Shown here piece by piece: positions 33,334 through 42,827 of a stretch of DNA of 64,000 nt. The position numbers and the translations under genes were made by a program. Numbering within the stretch: the first letter of the stretch is position 1; every line of letters begins with the position of its first letter. Where the stretch lies: assembly GCA_903862885.1 (NCBI GenBank), contig CAIOZU010000014.1, positions 62,001 through 126,000 of the forward strand, in the 5' to 3' direction. This DNA is from an uncultured Pseudomonadota bacterium (GTDB taxonomy: Bacteria > Pseudomonadota > Gammaproteobacteria > Steroidobacterales > Steroidobacteraceae). The notes below the pieces were generated by a model, which saw only the letters and a program-made list of their open reading frames with translations, made no database searches and was not told the origin of the DNA.

Positions 33334-34950
33334 CTATAGATTGGCATAGTTGGGTCCGGAGCCGCCCTCAGGAGTGGTCCAAGTGATCAGTGCGTAGGGA
33401 TCTTTGATATCGCAAGCTTTGCAGTGCACGCAGTTAGAGGCATTGATCTGTAGCTTCTTAGCGCCTGCGTCGTTGGTCACTATTTCATAGACATGGGCCG
33501 GGCAAAAATTTTGGCAGGGATTGCCAAACTCTTTGGCGCACTGGTCGACGCACACACTGGTATCAGCCACTTTAAGATGAGCCGGTTGGCTGTCGTCATG
33601 CGTGGTGGTCGCGAAGTAGACTGCCGCGGCGCGGTCGCGTGGTTTGAGTTCCCGATCGGCCTGCCAGTGACGATCAGGCGATTTGAAATCCGCCAGTTTG
33701 GCGAGTTGCTGATAGTCCACTTTGTTTTTAAGAGTCCAGGGTGTTTTCCCGCCCGTGATGGTTTCAATGCCGGCATTGATCAGGCCCATCCACAGGCCTT
33801 TTTTGAAGCCAGGCTTAAAGTTTCGGACTTTCTTGAGTTCCTGATGGCCGGGCGATGCGCGCCAACGCGCATCAAAGCCTGTCGTGGTGCCTGTTTCGAT
33901 TAAGTGCTCAGCCGCCAATGCGCCGGAGCGAATGGCTTGGTGCACTCCTTTCACTTTCGGTACATTCACCAGTCCACCAGCGCAGCCAACGAGCAAGGCG
34001 CCCGGCATATCGATCTTTGGCAAAGACTGCCAACCCCCGGCAGCGATCGTCCGTGCCCCGTAGGTGAGGAGTTCGCCGCCTGCCAACAAGGGCTTCACAG
34101 AGGGATGATTCTTGAACTGTTGGAAGGCTTCGAAGGGCTTAAAGCGAGGGTCTTTGTAATCAAGACCTGCGACGTAGCCGATGTACACACGATTGTCGCT
34201 CAAGTGGTACAAAAAGCTTCCGCCGTAGGTGCCGCTGTCCATTGGCCAACCAATCGAGTGTTGAATCAGCCCAGGTTCAACGCGCCCTTCCGGGAGTTGC
34301 CATAATTCTTTAAAACCTAAGCCGTAGGTTTGCGGGCAAGCGTCTGCGTCAAGAGCAAAATGCTTGACTAAGGCTTTCGTGACACTGCCGCGTGCGCCTT
34401 CCGCAAACACGGTGATTTTGGCGCGAACTTCAGGGCCTGGTGCGAATGCAGGTCCCGGCTTGCCGTCTTTGTCGATGCCCATATCGCCGATTTGTACGCC
34501 AGCCACTGCGCCCTTGTCATCAAATAAGGCCTTGGCGGCTGCGAATCCGGCAAACACATCGACGCCCAGTGCCTCTGCTTGATTGGCCAGATAAGGTGTG
34601 AGCATCCCCAAGGAAATAATGAAATTTCCATGATTTTGCATTTGCGGCGGAGTGGGCAGCTTGAACGCCCGGTTTTTGGTCAGCAAGCGGAACTCGTCGC
34701 GGGTCGCTGGAATGCAGATGCCGGGCGGTGAATTTCGCCAGTCAGGCAATAGAGCATCCAGTGGGCCGGGTTCCATCACGCACCCTGACAAAGAATGAGC
34801 GCCGACCGCAGCGCCTTTTTCAAGGATGCAGATGTTCAGTTCTTTGTTCAGTTGTTTCAGTCGGATTGCGCAAGCGAGGCCCGCGGGCCCGCCGCCGACG
34901 ATGACCACGTCATATTCCATTTGATCACGTTCAATGTGCGCGTCGCTCAT
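33334..34950 (-). CDS. etfD: Electron transfer flavoprotein-ubiquinone oxidoreductase
   Basis: Passes electrons from ETF (fed by acyl-CoA dehydrogenases) to the quinone pool at the inner membrane. The 538-residue protein has an N-terminal FAD motif VIVGGGPAGLACAIRL, HSLSGCVMEP and GCAGGLVNVPKVKGVHQA. The C-terminal ferredoxin-like part has NCVHCKACDIKDP, which binds the 4Fe-4S cluster. Length matches the family. etfAB are not in the window. It lies between the M16 peptidase pair and the GST gene with gaps of 5-6 bp. Its presence suggests fatty-acid or branched-chain oxidation. Confidence 0.95.
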   Translation of the reverse strand: MSDAHIERDQMEYDVVIVGGGPAGLACAIRLKQLNKELNICILEKGAAVGAHSLSGCVMEPGPLDALLPDWRNSPPGICIPATRDEFRLLTKNRAFKLPTPPQMQNHGNFIISLGMLTPYLANQAEALGVDVFAGFAAAKALFDDKGAVAGVQIGDMGIDKDGKPGPAFAPGPEVRAKITVFAEGARGSVTKALVKHFALDADACPQTYGLGFKELWQLPEGRVEPGLIQHSIGWPMDSGTYGGSFLYHLSDNRVYIGYVAGLDYKDPRFKPFEAFQQFKNHPSVKPLLAGGELLTYGARTIAAGGWQSLPKIDMPGALLVGCAGGLVNVPKVKGVHQAIRSGALAAEHLIETGTTTGFDARWRASPGHQELKKVRNFKPGFKKGLWMGLINAGIETITGGKTPWTLKNKVDYQQLAKLADFKSPDRHWQADRELKPRDRAAAVYFATTTHDDSQPAHLKVADTSVCVDQCAKEFGNPCQNFCPAHVYEIVTNDAGAKKLQINASNCVHCKACDIKDPYALITWTTPEGGSGPNYANL

Positions 34951-34955
34951 AACGG

Positions 34956-36395
34956 TTATTCCATACCAGGTGAGTGAAAATCGATGCCCTGCAGTTCCTG
35001 CAAGGCCTGTAGTGGGGCTCTGATTTTAGCCAAGTCGCCGACAATCACCAGTGTCATCGTCTCTGGACTCCAGGCAGCGTGGGCGGCGTCAAGCACTTGA
35101 GTCGGGGTCACGGCATTAGTCCGTACGACGTAGTGCGTGAGCCAGTCGTCGGGGAGTTGGTGTTGGTCTATGAACTGCAACTGGCCCAGCAAGCTGGTAC
35201 GGCTGGAGGCGCTCAAAACAAAATGACCTGCCCGGTAGTTTTTAATCCGTTGTAGTTCTTCAGAAGCGGACAGTTCACTGGTTAAGCGACTCATTTCTAT
35301 AAATATTTCGTGAAGCGCCGCTGCGGTGTCTGGGGTGTTGACATCACTGCTGATCGTCCACGTCGACAAGCCATGATAAGGAGTCAGTTGGGAGTTCGCG
35401 CCGTAGGTGTAGCCTTTGGCTTCGCGCAGATTCTGGTTGAGACGCGAGAGCAGCGATCCGCCGAGCAGTGAATTGGCGACCGACAAGTCAGTGAAGTGCT
35501 CGTGGGTCACGTCGGTCACTGGTAGGCCCATCAGGATGGTGGACTGAGCAGCACCCGGGCGATCGATGAGGGTGATGGTGCGTGTACCCATGCTGTGCGG
35601 CACATTCACCTCTGGTGGGGAACCCGCCGACCACGTTCCAAAGTGGATGCGAAGAGCGTTCTCTACTGCGCTTTGATCAAATTGGCCGGCGATGTAGATA
35701 TGGGTGCGTCGAGCTCCCAAGCGATGCAGCAGGTAGTGTCTTACTTGCTCGTGGGTCAGCGCGGCTATCTCTGAATCACTCGGGTAGCCATGTCCGAAAG
35801 GCCCAGGTCCCCAAAGAATGCGGGCAAAGGCTTCGCTGGCGATGCTGCCGGCTTGTGCACGCTGGATGGCGATGGTGCGTGTGAGGTCTTTCTTCAGTCT
35901 CGGCAGAGCATCTGCCGGTAGCGTCGGCCTTCGCAGCACATCAGCCATCAATCCTAAGGCGCGTGGAATACGCTCCGATAGGATGGAGGTCTCAAAGGTG
36001 AGATCGTTAAGGTTTGCCGTGACGCTGAGCGCACCGCCCATGTCTGCAAATAAGGAGGCGAGCTGCTGACCGGTGTGCGAGCCTGCCCCTTCCTTGAGTA
36101 ACTCGGCCACTAAGGCGCTTAAGCCGGCAGGGTCTTGGTCAGCGACATAGCCTGTGTTGGCATCAATTAAAATGGTGGCCTTGGGAATAGTGCTAAACGG
36201 CACCAGGGTGACCGTCAGGCCATTGGCCAACTCATAATCTACTTTGGATGGGAGTTCGAAGGGATGGGGTGCGCTCAGCGGTGGCGGTGCCTCTAGCGCC
36301 ATAGCGGCCGGTGTGAGGAGCAAGTTGGCACCGCTCAGCGTCACCATAGCGACCGCTGCCGCGAGGTGCGAGGTCGTGATAAGGCGGTGCATCAT
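34956..36395 (-). CDS. M16-family peptidase-like protein, non-catalytic subunit
   Basis: A 479-residue secreted protein with a signal peptide (hydrophobic stretch LAAAVAMVTLSGANLLL, cut near AMA). It has two M16 domains. The HxxEH zinc motif is replaced (LVAELLKEG), so it should not cleave alone. It keeps the substrate-binding Arg/Tyr region LREAKGYTYGANS found in the partner subunit of mitochondrial-type and bacterial heterodimers. Its start overlaps the stop of the catalytic partner by 4 bp, supporting an obligate heterodimer in the periplasm. Confidence 0.9.
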   Translation of the reverse strand: MMHRLITTSHLAAAVAMVTLSGANLLLTPAAMALEAPPPLSAPHPFELPSKVDYELANGLTVTLVPFSTIPKATILIDANTGYVADQDPAGLSALVAELLKEGAGSHTGQQLASLFADMGGALSVTANLNDLTFETSILSERIPRALGLMADVLRRPTLPADALPRLKKDLTRTIAIQRAQAGSIASEAFARILWGPGPFGHGYPSDSEIAALTHEQVRHYLLHRLGARRTHIYIAGQFDQSAVENALRIHFGTWSAGSPPEVNVPHSMGTRTITLIDRPGAAQSTILMGLPVTDVTHEHFTDLSVANSLLGGSLLSRLNQNLREAKGYTYGANSQLTPYHGLSTWTISSDVNTPDTAAALHEIFIEMSRLTSELSASEELQRIKNYRAGHFVLSASSRTSLLGQLQFIDQHQLPDDWLTHYVVRTNAVTPTQVLDAAHAAWSPETMTLVIVGDLAKIRAPLQALQELQGIDFHSPGME

Positions 36396-37795
36396 GGGCT
36401 GACCCCGCTGGTTGGACGGCCTGCTTTCAAGATGAGTTCGGTGCGATTAGCCGGCTGCAAATAGCGCTTCGCAGTCCGCATGACATCAGTCGTTGTAATG
36501 CCGCTGAAGGCTTGCTCGATGTGATTGATGCGCTCTGGATCGTCATCAAACAGCGCCATACAAGCCAACAAATCCACTAAGCCAAAGCGTGTACTGCTGC
36601 CCACGGTGTCATAGAGTTCTGAGCGTATTTTGGTGCGCGCGCGGTCCAATTCTTGCGTCGTGATAGGTCGTTTCTGAATTTCGGCAATGACCGCATCCAA
36701 CTCATGGGTCAGGGTTGCTGCGGAGGTGCTGGCGTCATGAATGAGATAAGCTGACCACAGCGTGGGGCCCTCATAATCAAACGCATTGCCGAGCAAATTC
36801 AGACCGCCCTCTATTGAGTCGGCATAGCCGCGGTCTTTCACTAGGCGTTGCCAAAGGCGGCTCTCCTCGCCACCTAACAAAATGCTATCCAGCAACACGA
36901 AGGCATACCAATCTGCGCTATTGCGCAGTGGCGCGTGATACCCCCATGCCAAGGCGGGTCTGGGCGCGTTCGGGTCGGTCTGCTCGATGACCCGCTCAGC
37001 AAGCTGTGCGGGTTCTGTGATGTCTGGACGCGGCGGTTCGGGGCGCGTGGGCAAGGCGCCAAAATACCGTGCAATCAGCCCGCGTGTGGCAGTGGGGTCA
37101 AAATCGCCCGCGACCACGAGTACGGCGTTGGCAGGGACATAATACGTGTCGTAAAACGCATGTGCGTCGCCTAATGTGGCGGCGTCTATGTCCGCGAGAT
37201 CGCCATAGAAATTATGCGCATTAAACCAATTTTGGTTGGCGACTTGCGGCAAAGAAAGCCATGGAAAGCCACCGTAGGGTTGGTTGAGTACGTTGACGCG
37301 TACTTCATTCTTCACCACGTCTTTCTGATTCTGCAGGCTGGTCGGTGAAATGGCCAGTCCACGCATTCGTTCAGCTTCGATCCATATCACCGGTTCCAAT
37401 GCGTGACTGGGTACTACTTCATAAAAGTTGGTGTAATCGAAGCGAGTGGAGCCGTTGGATACGCCACCATTGCCGCTGATTAATTTGTCGGCGTCACCTT
37501 TCTTAAGGTTAGTGGTTTCCTGAAACATCAGATGTTCAAAGAGGTGCGCGAAGCCTGTGCGATCGTTGGGCTCGATGCGAAAACCAATGTGGTAGTAAGT
37601 GGCAACGGTCACCGTCGGCACCGATAGGTCGCGCGCTAGAACCACGCGAAGGCCGTTGTCAAGGCGGTAGTACTCGAGTGGAACAGTGAGCGTAGGCGCT
37701 GCATGAGCCGGCCTACTGACTGTCTCAGAGTGGCTTTGTCCCGTCAGGATCAACCAGGTTGCAGAGAGGGTGATCAGGAGGTGTTTTTTTCGCAT
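36392..37795 (-). CDS. M16-family zinc peptidase, catalytic subunit
   Basis: A 467-residue periplasmic peptidase with a signal peptide (LLITLSATWLILTG). The inverted zinc motif HLFEH has His84, Glu87 and His88, and the distal glutamate lies in VVKNEVRVNV about 75 residues later. Motifs NGLRVVLARD and FAHLFEHLMF are typical. Together with the downstream non-catalytic gene it forms a pair like mitochondrial processing peptidase and its bacterial relatives. It is first gene of a seven-gene minus-strand run ending at 29.1 kb. Confidence 0.92.
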   Translation of the reverse strand: MRKKHLLITLSATWLILTGQSHSETVSRPAHAAPTLTVPLEYYRLDNGLRVVLARDLSVPTVTVATYYHIGFRIEPNDRTGFAHLFEHLMFQETTNLKKGDADKLISGNGGVSNGSTRFDYTNFYEVVPSHALEPVIWIEAERMRGLAISPTSLQNQKDVVKNEVRVNVLNQPYGGFPWLSLPQVANQNWFNAHNFYGDLADIDAATLGDAHAFYDTYYVPANAVLVVAGDFDPTATRGLIARYFGALPTRPEPPRPDITEPAQLAERVIEQTDPNAPRPALAWGYHAPLRNSADWYAFVLLDSILLGGEESRLWQRLVKDRGYADSIEGGLNLLGNAFDYEGPTLWSAYLIHDASTSAATLTHELDAVIAEIQKRPITTQELDRARTKIRSELYDTVGSSTRFGLVDLLACMALFDDDPERINHIEQAFSGITTTDVMRTAKRYLQPANRTELILKAGRPTSGVSP

Positions 37796-37929
37796 CGCAA
37801 GCTAGGTGGTGGGCGGACGTCAGATTATGTACCGAGTGCGCGCTCGGTCATAGGGTCGGATGTCGGCGTCCATGGCAAGTGGCGGCCGTTTTTGGCTGAG
37901 CCGGTGCGGAGATGGCGCGGAATGGCACG

Positions 37930-38691
37930 TTAGAGTCGCATGCCGCCGTCCAGGTCAATGATGCGGCCTGTGAAGTAATCGTTTTCGACGATAAAGGCGG
38001 CGGTTTTGGCGACCTCGTCTGGGCGGCCCAGCCGTTGTAGCGGAATCGGCTGCGTGACGCGCGCCAGCCTGTCCGGGGACATGCTGTTTAGGATATCGGT
38101 GGCAATAAAGCCCGGCGCAATGGCGCCGACACGGATATTGAAGCGGGCGAGTTCTTTGGCCCAGGTCACGGTCATCGCAGACACGCCCGCTTTTGATGCG
38201 CTGTAGTTGCTTTGGCCGACGTTGCCTTCTTTCGACAGGGAGGCGAGGTTAATGATCACGCCACCACGACCGCTTTGGATCATTCGTTCGGCGGCTTCTC
38301 GTCCGCATAAGAAAACGCCCGTTAAATTGACTTGTATGACGGTGTTCCATTGCGACAGGCTCATCTTGTCAACGACGGCGCCGTCTTTGACTTTGACCAG
38401 CAAGGCATCTTTCAGAATACCTGCATTATTAATCATCACATCGAGGTGGTTGAAGTCCGAGACGATCCGGTTAAGCGTTTCAATGACAGAGGCTTCTTGA
38501 CTGATATCGCATGCGTAGCTATTCGCTTGCGCCCCCAGCGCTTGGCACAGGCTTTGAGTCACGGCGAGTTCAGACTGATCGAGATCCAAGAGCGCGATGC
38601 GCCCACCGCGGCCAGCAAATTCGACTGCCATTGCCCGTCCAAGGCCGCGTGCAGCCCCGGTAATGGCGATCGTTTTTTGTTGGATATCCAT
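37930..38691 (-). CDS. Short-chain dehydrogenase/reductase (FabG-like)
   Basis: NAD(P)-dependent oxidoreductase of 253 residues. Cofactor motif TGAARGLG, NNAG near 88-91, catalytic Ser in NLASLS and YSASK. An insertion before the Trp of the active-site loop (KVKDGAVVDKMSLSQW) separates it from housekeeping FabG. It is encoded 57 bp downstream of a thiolase, so it may act on 3-oxoacyl-CoA or 3-hydroxyacyl-CoA; substrate is not determinable from sequence. Confidence 0.9.
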   Translation of the reverse strand: MDIQQKTIAITGAARGLGRAMAVEFAGRGGRIALLDLDQSELAVTQSLCQALGAQANSYACDISQEASVIETLNRIVSDFNHLDVMINNAGILKDALLVKVKDGAVVDKMSLSQWNTVIQVNLTGVFLCGREAAERMIQSGRGGVIINLASLSKEGNVGQSNYSASKAGVSAMTVTWAKELARFNIRVGAIAPGFIATDILNSMSPDRLARVTQPIPLQRLGRPDEVAKTAAFIVENDYFTGRIIDLDGGMRL

Positions 38692-38748
38692 GCGAAGTTC
38701 TTTGGATTGGCGCCTAGGTATAGGACTCGGCGTGTTTTAAGGCGGGGC

Positions 38749-39930
38749 TCACAGCAACTCGATGGCCATGGCGGTGGCTTCGCCGCCGCCAATGCATAGT
38801 GTCGCAATGCCGCGTTTGCCGCCCTGTTGTTGTAAGGCTGAAATTAAAGTAGCGATGATGCGCGCGCCCGTCGCGCCGATGGGATGGCCGAGCGCGCAGG
38901 CGCCACCATGGATATTGACACGAGCCGGGTCCAACTTGAGTTCTTGTGTGGCTGCCATAGTGACAATGGCAAACGCTTCATTAATCTCATAGAGGTCAAC
39001 GTCATCAGCACGCCAGCCGGCTTGTTGGAGCACTTTGTGTAATGCACCGACTGGCGCCGTTGTGAACCATTCTGGTGCGTGCGCGTGACTGCCATAAGCG
39101 ACAATTCGAGCGACCGCTTTCAGGCCTTTTGTAGCGGCGACTGAGCTGCTGGCAAGGACCAGCGCAGCGGCCCCATCGGAAATAGAGGAGGAGCTGGCGG
39201 CAGTGACGGTGCCCTCTTTGCTGAATGCAGGTTTCAGCGTGGTAATTTTTGAAACATCACAAGCAAAAGGCGTCTCATCTTGTTCGATGAGTGTGGTGCC
39301 TTTGCGTCCTTGTATCGTGACCGGTGTGATTTCATTTTGAAAGGCAGCGCTTTTCACCGCATGCAGTGCGCGTCGCACGGACTCAGCGGCGAAGGCATCT
39401 TGCTGTTCGCGGGTGACACCGTATTTTTTTGCAGTCTGGTCTGCAAAACAGCCCATTAACTGTTTATCCCACGGGCTTTGCAGTCCGTCGTAAAACATGT
39501 GGTCCAATATTTCGCCGTGACCCATGCGGTAGCCGGTGCGCGCTTTAGGCAAGAGGTAGGGTGCGTTACTCATCGACTCGAGACCGCCGGCGACCGCCAG
39601 ACCAATATCGCCGGTGCGCAGGCTGTCCGCGGCCATCATTACCGCTTTCATGCCCGAGCCACACATTTTGTTGATGGTGGTGGTGGGTGTGCCGATGGGG
39701 ATGTCCGCGCCCAATGAGGCTTGTCGGGCCGGCGCTTGGCCTAGGCCTGCGGCCAGTACGCAGCCCATGATCACTTCTTGGACGTCCGCCGGCACGACGC
39801 CGGCTGCTGCGAGAGCGCCTCGTATGGCAGCAGATCCCAACTGCGGGGCGGTGGCGGGGGATAGAACGCCTTGAAAGGCGCCGATGGGTGTGCGCTTGGC
39901 CGCCAAAATAACGATGGATTCAGTGCTCAT
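38749..39930 (-). CDS. Acetyl-CoA C-acetyltransferase (thiolase)
   Basis: Condenses two acetyl-CoA to acetoacetyl-CoA, or the reverse cleavage. The 393-residue protein has nucleophile Cys90 (NKMCGSGMKAV), NEAFA near 327, the GHPIGATGAR histidine motif, and the second cysteine in CIGGGEA. Together with acetoacetyl-CoA synthetase (30.7-32.7 kb) it would link acetoacetate to acetyl-CoA. It precedes the SDR gene on the same strand. Confidence 0.93.
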   Translation of the reverse strand: MSTESIVILAAKRTPIGAFQGVLSPATAPQLGSAAIRGALAAAGVVPADVQEVIMGCVLAAGLGQAPARQASLGADIPIGTPTTTINKMCGSGMKAVMMAADSLRTGDIGLAVAGGLESMSNAPYLLPKARTGYRMGHGEILDHMFYDGLQSPWDKQLMGCFADQTAKKYGVTREQQDAFAAESVRRALHAVKSAAFQNEITPVTIQGRKGTTLIEQDETPFACDVSKITTLKPAFSKEGTVTAASSSSISDGAAALVLASSSVAATKGLKAVARIVAYGSHAHAPEWFTTAPVGALHKVLQQAGWRADDVDLYEINEAFAIVTMAATQELKLDPARVNIHGGACALGHPIGATGARIIATLISALQQQGGKRGIATLCIGGGEATAMAIELL

Positions 39931-40099
39931 GCGCGCGTCTCAACGTGAGGGGTGGCGCGCAGTCTAACCGCGTGGTGGGGTACTCGCCAATCGGCTGGCG
40001 CGTGGGTCGCGCCATCCTGTGCGCCTGAGCTCCCGCCACGGGGGATGAACGACTAAATAGCTTAAAAAAAACAGTGGGTTGAGAGAGTGTTACGGAGAT

Positions 40100-40837
40100 C
40101 TATCCCGCATCGGTGGGCGCGTGTAAGTCGGGTTCATCGGCGTTTGCGAGGATGGCGCGGCGGGCATCGTCACGTAGCCGATGGATCGAGGGGCGATCGG
40201 TCGCGGTGATGGCTGGCAGTGGCGGCAAAATAGCGACGTGCACTCGCCCTGGGCGGGGAAGGAATTGCTCGGCCGGTAGTAGCTGACGCGCCCCCCGAAT
40301 GACCGCGGGCACCACCGGTAGACCGGCACGTGCGGCGGTCATAAAGGCGCCGGCATGAAAGTGATCAATGCCGATGGTCGCTGTAAAGGTGCCTTCTGGA
40401 AAGACGGCCAGCGAGTGACCCCGTTGCGCTTGTTTGAGTACCCGGCGGGCATCCGCACCGCTGCGCTTGCGATCGTGGCGTTCCATGAACTCCGAACCGA
40501 GCCGCGCGAGCATTATCCCGGCGATGGGCATGGTGCGCATCTCGCGCTTAATCAGAAAAGCAAAGCGGGGAGGCAGCGCGGCCTGCATGATGACGCCATC
40601 TAAGTAGCTGGCGTGGTTGGCGACGAGGACGCAGGGCCCTGGGGGTAAGTGAGCGAGGCCTGTAATGGTCAGCCGCATACCGGAGGCAGCTAAAAATAGC
40701 CGGGCACTGCCCCGTGCGACGCGCCGACGTTGGGTGAGTGTGGGCAGCGGCAGGGCCAGCAGCAGGGCGCCGGTTCCGCAAACGGAGAGGAGTGTCCAGC
40801 ACCACACACCATAAACCACTCGAAAAACTGCTTTCAT
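40100..40837 (-). CDS. plsC: 1-acyl-sn-glycerol-3-phosphate acyltransferase (PlsC-like)
   Basis: Membrane acyltransferase of 245 residues for phospholipid synthesis (lysophosphatidate to phosphatidate). An N-terminal membrane helix lies near 10-32. The HX4D motif is NHASYLD (His75, Asp80), and the acceptor-binding FPEGT lies near 146. A second conserved block is GLPVVPAVIRGA. Single gene. A second PlsC may exist elsewhere in the genome, so physiological specificity is open. Confidence 0.9.
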   Translation of the reverse strand: MKAVFRVVYGVWCWTLLSVCGTGALLLALPLPTLTQRRRVARGSARLFLAASGMRLTITGLAHLPPGPCVLVANHASYLDGVIMQAALPPRFAFLIKREMRTMPIAGIMLARLGSEFMERHDRKRSGADARRVLKQAQRGHSLAVFPEGTFTATIGIDHFHAGAFMTAARAGLPVVPAVIRGARQLLPAEQFLPRPGRVHVAILPPLPAITATDRPSIHRLRDDARRAILANADEPDLHAPTDAG

Positions 40838-40873
40838 CGTGAATTTCCAGCTGTTTCCGTCCGCCTTGAATGT

Positions 40874-40883
40874 GACCTAGGTC
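40874..40883. other. 10-bp perfect palindrome GACCTAGGTC
   Basis: It lies in the plsC-xerD divergent spacer (229 bp), about 36 bp upstream of the plsC start. TGTGACC (40871-40877) also has a complementary GGTCACA at 40918-40924. It could be an operator; no matching regulator is known. Confidence 0.25.
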
Positions 40884-41066
40884 GCCGTATCAACGGGCGC
40901 CCCTCCTTGCGTGAGCGGGGTCACATACCTGCCGATAGGCCCTCAAGGATACTGTCAGTCTAACGAATGCGCTGCGAGTTGCGGTGCTGGGTGGCCGCGC
41001 TGAATGCATGGGGCTATCGGTTTCGCTTGAGTCTGTGTGCTGCAGTTTACGTGTGATGGTGGGTTG

Positions 41067-42035
41067 ATGCTCAAATCTCCGGTTCCCAAACTTGCCCATT
41101 CTCCCCTACGCCCGGCTGTCATCAAGACGCGGGTGGCGGTCGCGCACCTGGTTGATCCAGCCATCAGTCGCTTTTTAGACGCTATTTGGGTCGAGGAAGG
41201 CTTGTCGAGCAATACGTTGGCGGCTTACAAGGCGGACCTTGTTGCGCTCGAGCGGTGGCTCATTCCTCGTGGCAATACGCTGATCAACACTACCCGGCGC
41301 GACATGCTGGCGTTTATCAGCGTGCGCATGAGCGGGGGGGCGCAGCCGCGTTCGACGGCACGACAGTTATCAACTTTTAGACGATTTTTCCGTTTCCTTA
41401 TTCGTGAGGGGGTCCTCAAAGAGGACCCCACCACCCAGATTGCGATGCCCAAGGTCGGTCGCTCCTTGCCTAAATCGTTGACCGAAGACGAGGTGAATGC
41501 CTTGTTGTTGGCGCCTGATGTGGCGACGGCTCTGGGATATCGAGATCGCAGCATGCTCGAGGTGTTATACGCGACGGGCCTACGGGTGTCGGAGCTGGTG
41601 AGCCTCAAACATTCCGAGGTCAATGTAAACCAAGGTGTCATTCGCGTCGTCGGCAAAGGCGATCGTGAGCGACTGATTCCGTTAGGCCAAGAGGCGGTGC
41701 GTTGGCTTGCTCACTTCGCCGAAGGGCCGCGTTCTGAGATCTTGCTCGAGCGCCAAACGCCCTATTTATTCCCCACGCGGCGGGGAGATCGAATGACTCG
41801 CCAAGCGTTCTGGCATGCGATTAAGCGCCACGCGCTCAAGGCCGGCATTGAAAAAGCCCTCTCGCCCCATAGTTTGCGTCATTCATTCGCCACTCACTTG
41901 CTCAACCACGGTGCGGATCTACGCGTGGTACAGATGCTGCTAGGGCACAGCGACATGTCGACTACTCAGATTTATACCCATGTGGCCAGTGAGCGCTTGA
42001 AAGAGTTGCACGCGAAGCATCACCCGCGCGGTTAA
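41067..42035 (+). CDS. xerD: Tyrosine recombinase XerD
   Basis: Resolves chromosome dimers at dif with XerC and FtsK. The 322-residue protein has a SAM-like N-terminal domain (RFLDAIWVEEGLSSNTLAAY). The catalytic set is complete: Arg173 (YATGLRVSEL), Lys197 (GKGDRERLIP), His268 and Arg271 (SPHSLRHSFATHLL), His294 and nucleophile Tyr303 (LLGHSDMSTTQIYTHV). The start was placed at the ATG of MLKSPVPKL; an in-frame GTG ten codons upstream is possible. dsbC follows, as in E. coli xerD-dsbC-recJ, which separates it from XerC. Confidence 0.92.
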   Translation: MLKSPVPKLAHSPLRPAVIKTRVAVAHLVDPAISRFLDAIWVEEGLSSNTLAAYKADLVALERWLIPRGNTLINTTRRDMLAFISVRMSGGAQPRSTARQLSTFRRFFRFLIREGVLKEDPTTQIAMPKVGRSLPKSLTEDEVNALLLAPDVATALGYRDRSMLEVLYATGLRVSELVSLKHSEVNVNQGVIRVVGKGDRERLIPLGQEAVRWLAHFAEGPRSEILLERQTPYLFPTRRGDRMTRQAFWHAIKRHALKAGIEKALSPHSLRHSFATHLLNHGADLRVVQMLLGHSDMSTTQIYTHVASERLKELHAKHHPRG

Positions 42036-42100
42036 ACAGCGGATTTTGTTACACTGAGTGACTTGCTCTCAGAGGGCCGGCGCGTGTCGGTCATACCCGC

Positions 42101-42814
42101 ATGTTGTCATTGACTCGTCTATTCATGGTGGGAAGTCTACTGACGCTGCTCAGCGGTCAAGCCAGCCGCGCGACAGAGCCGGTCAAGGTGGATCCTCGTG
42201 CCGAGATCGCACATCGCCTTAATGTATCCATAGATGCGGTGAAATTATCCGCTGCCGGTCTATATGAAGTGATGCAATCTGGTGAGGTTGTCTACGTCAC
42301 AACGGACGCGCGCTTCGCGATCAGCGGGCAATTATATGATTTAGAACATCATACCAATCTGACCCGCCTGTCGGTGATCAGTGGCATCAAAGATGAAGAC
42401 ACCATCATTTTTGCTCCAAAGACGCCTCGTTATACCGTCACTGTGTTTACCGATGTAGATTGTCAGTATTGCCGCAAGCTGCACGCGCAAATTGCTGAGT
42501 ACAACCGTCGTGGCATTCGGGTTCGATACGTGTTTTATCCGCGTTCTGGGCCTGGCACCGATTCGTGGCGAAAAGCGGAAGCGGTGTGGTGCTCAGCGGA
42601 TCGGGCAGATGCTTTGACGCGCGCCAAGTTGGGTGCGGCGATGCCGCGTAGCCAACCGTGTAAGACTCATGTGACGCAGTCGTATGAGGCGGGTAACGCG
42701 CTTGGCATGCAGGGAACGCCCGGCATATTCTCTGAGCGGGGTGAGTACATTTCAGGGTACTTATCCCCTGAGGATTTGCTGAGTCGCTTGAAAGACGCAG
42801 ACGGTGCTGGCTAA
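42101..42814 (+). CDS. dsbC: Periplasmic disulfide isomerase DsbC
   Basis: Corrects wrong disulfides in exported proteins and is kept reduced by DsbD. The 237-residue protein has a signal peptide (LFMVGSLLTLLSGQA), an N-terminal cystatin-like dimer domain, and a thioredoxin-fold catalytic domain with CQYC at Cys121/Cys124 and cis-Pro in QGTPGIF (Pro206). A second cysteine pair, Cys163 and Cys186, matches the structural disulfide of DsbC. It follows xerD by 65 bp; recJ does not follow. Confidence 0.93.
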   Translation: MLSLTRLFMVGSLLTLLSGQASRATEPVKVDPRAEIAHRLNVSIDAVKLSAAGLYEVMQSGEVVYVTTDARFAISGQLYDLEHHTNLTRLSVISGIKDEDTIIFAPKTPRYTVTVFTDVDCQYCRKLHAQIAEYNRRGIRVRYVFYPRSGPGTDSWRKAEAVWCSADRADALTRAKLGAAMPRSQPCKTHVTQSYEAGNALGMQGTPGIFSERGEYISGYLSPEDLLSRLKDADGAG

Positions 42815-42827
42815 GCGCGATCAGGGA

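Noticed and set aside
41067-42035. Tyrosine recombinase as sign of an integrated element
   Set aside because: It is XerD by sequence and by its dsbC neighbour; no att-like repeats or phage genes are nearby.
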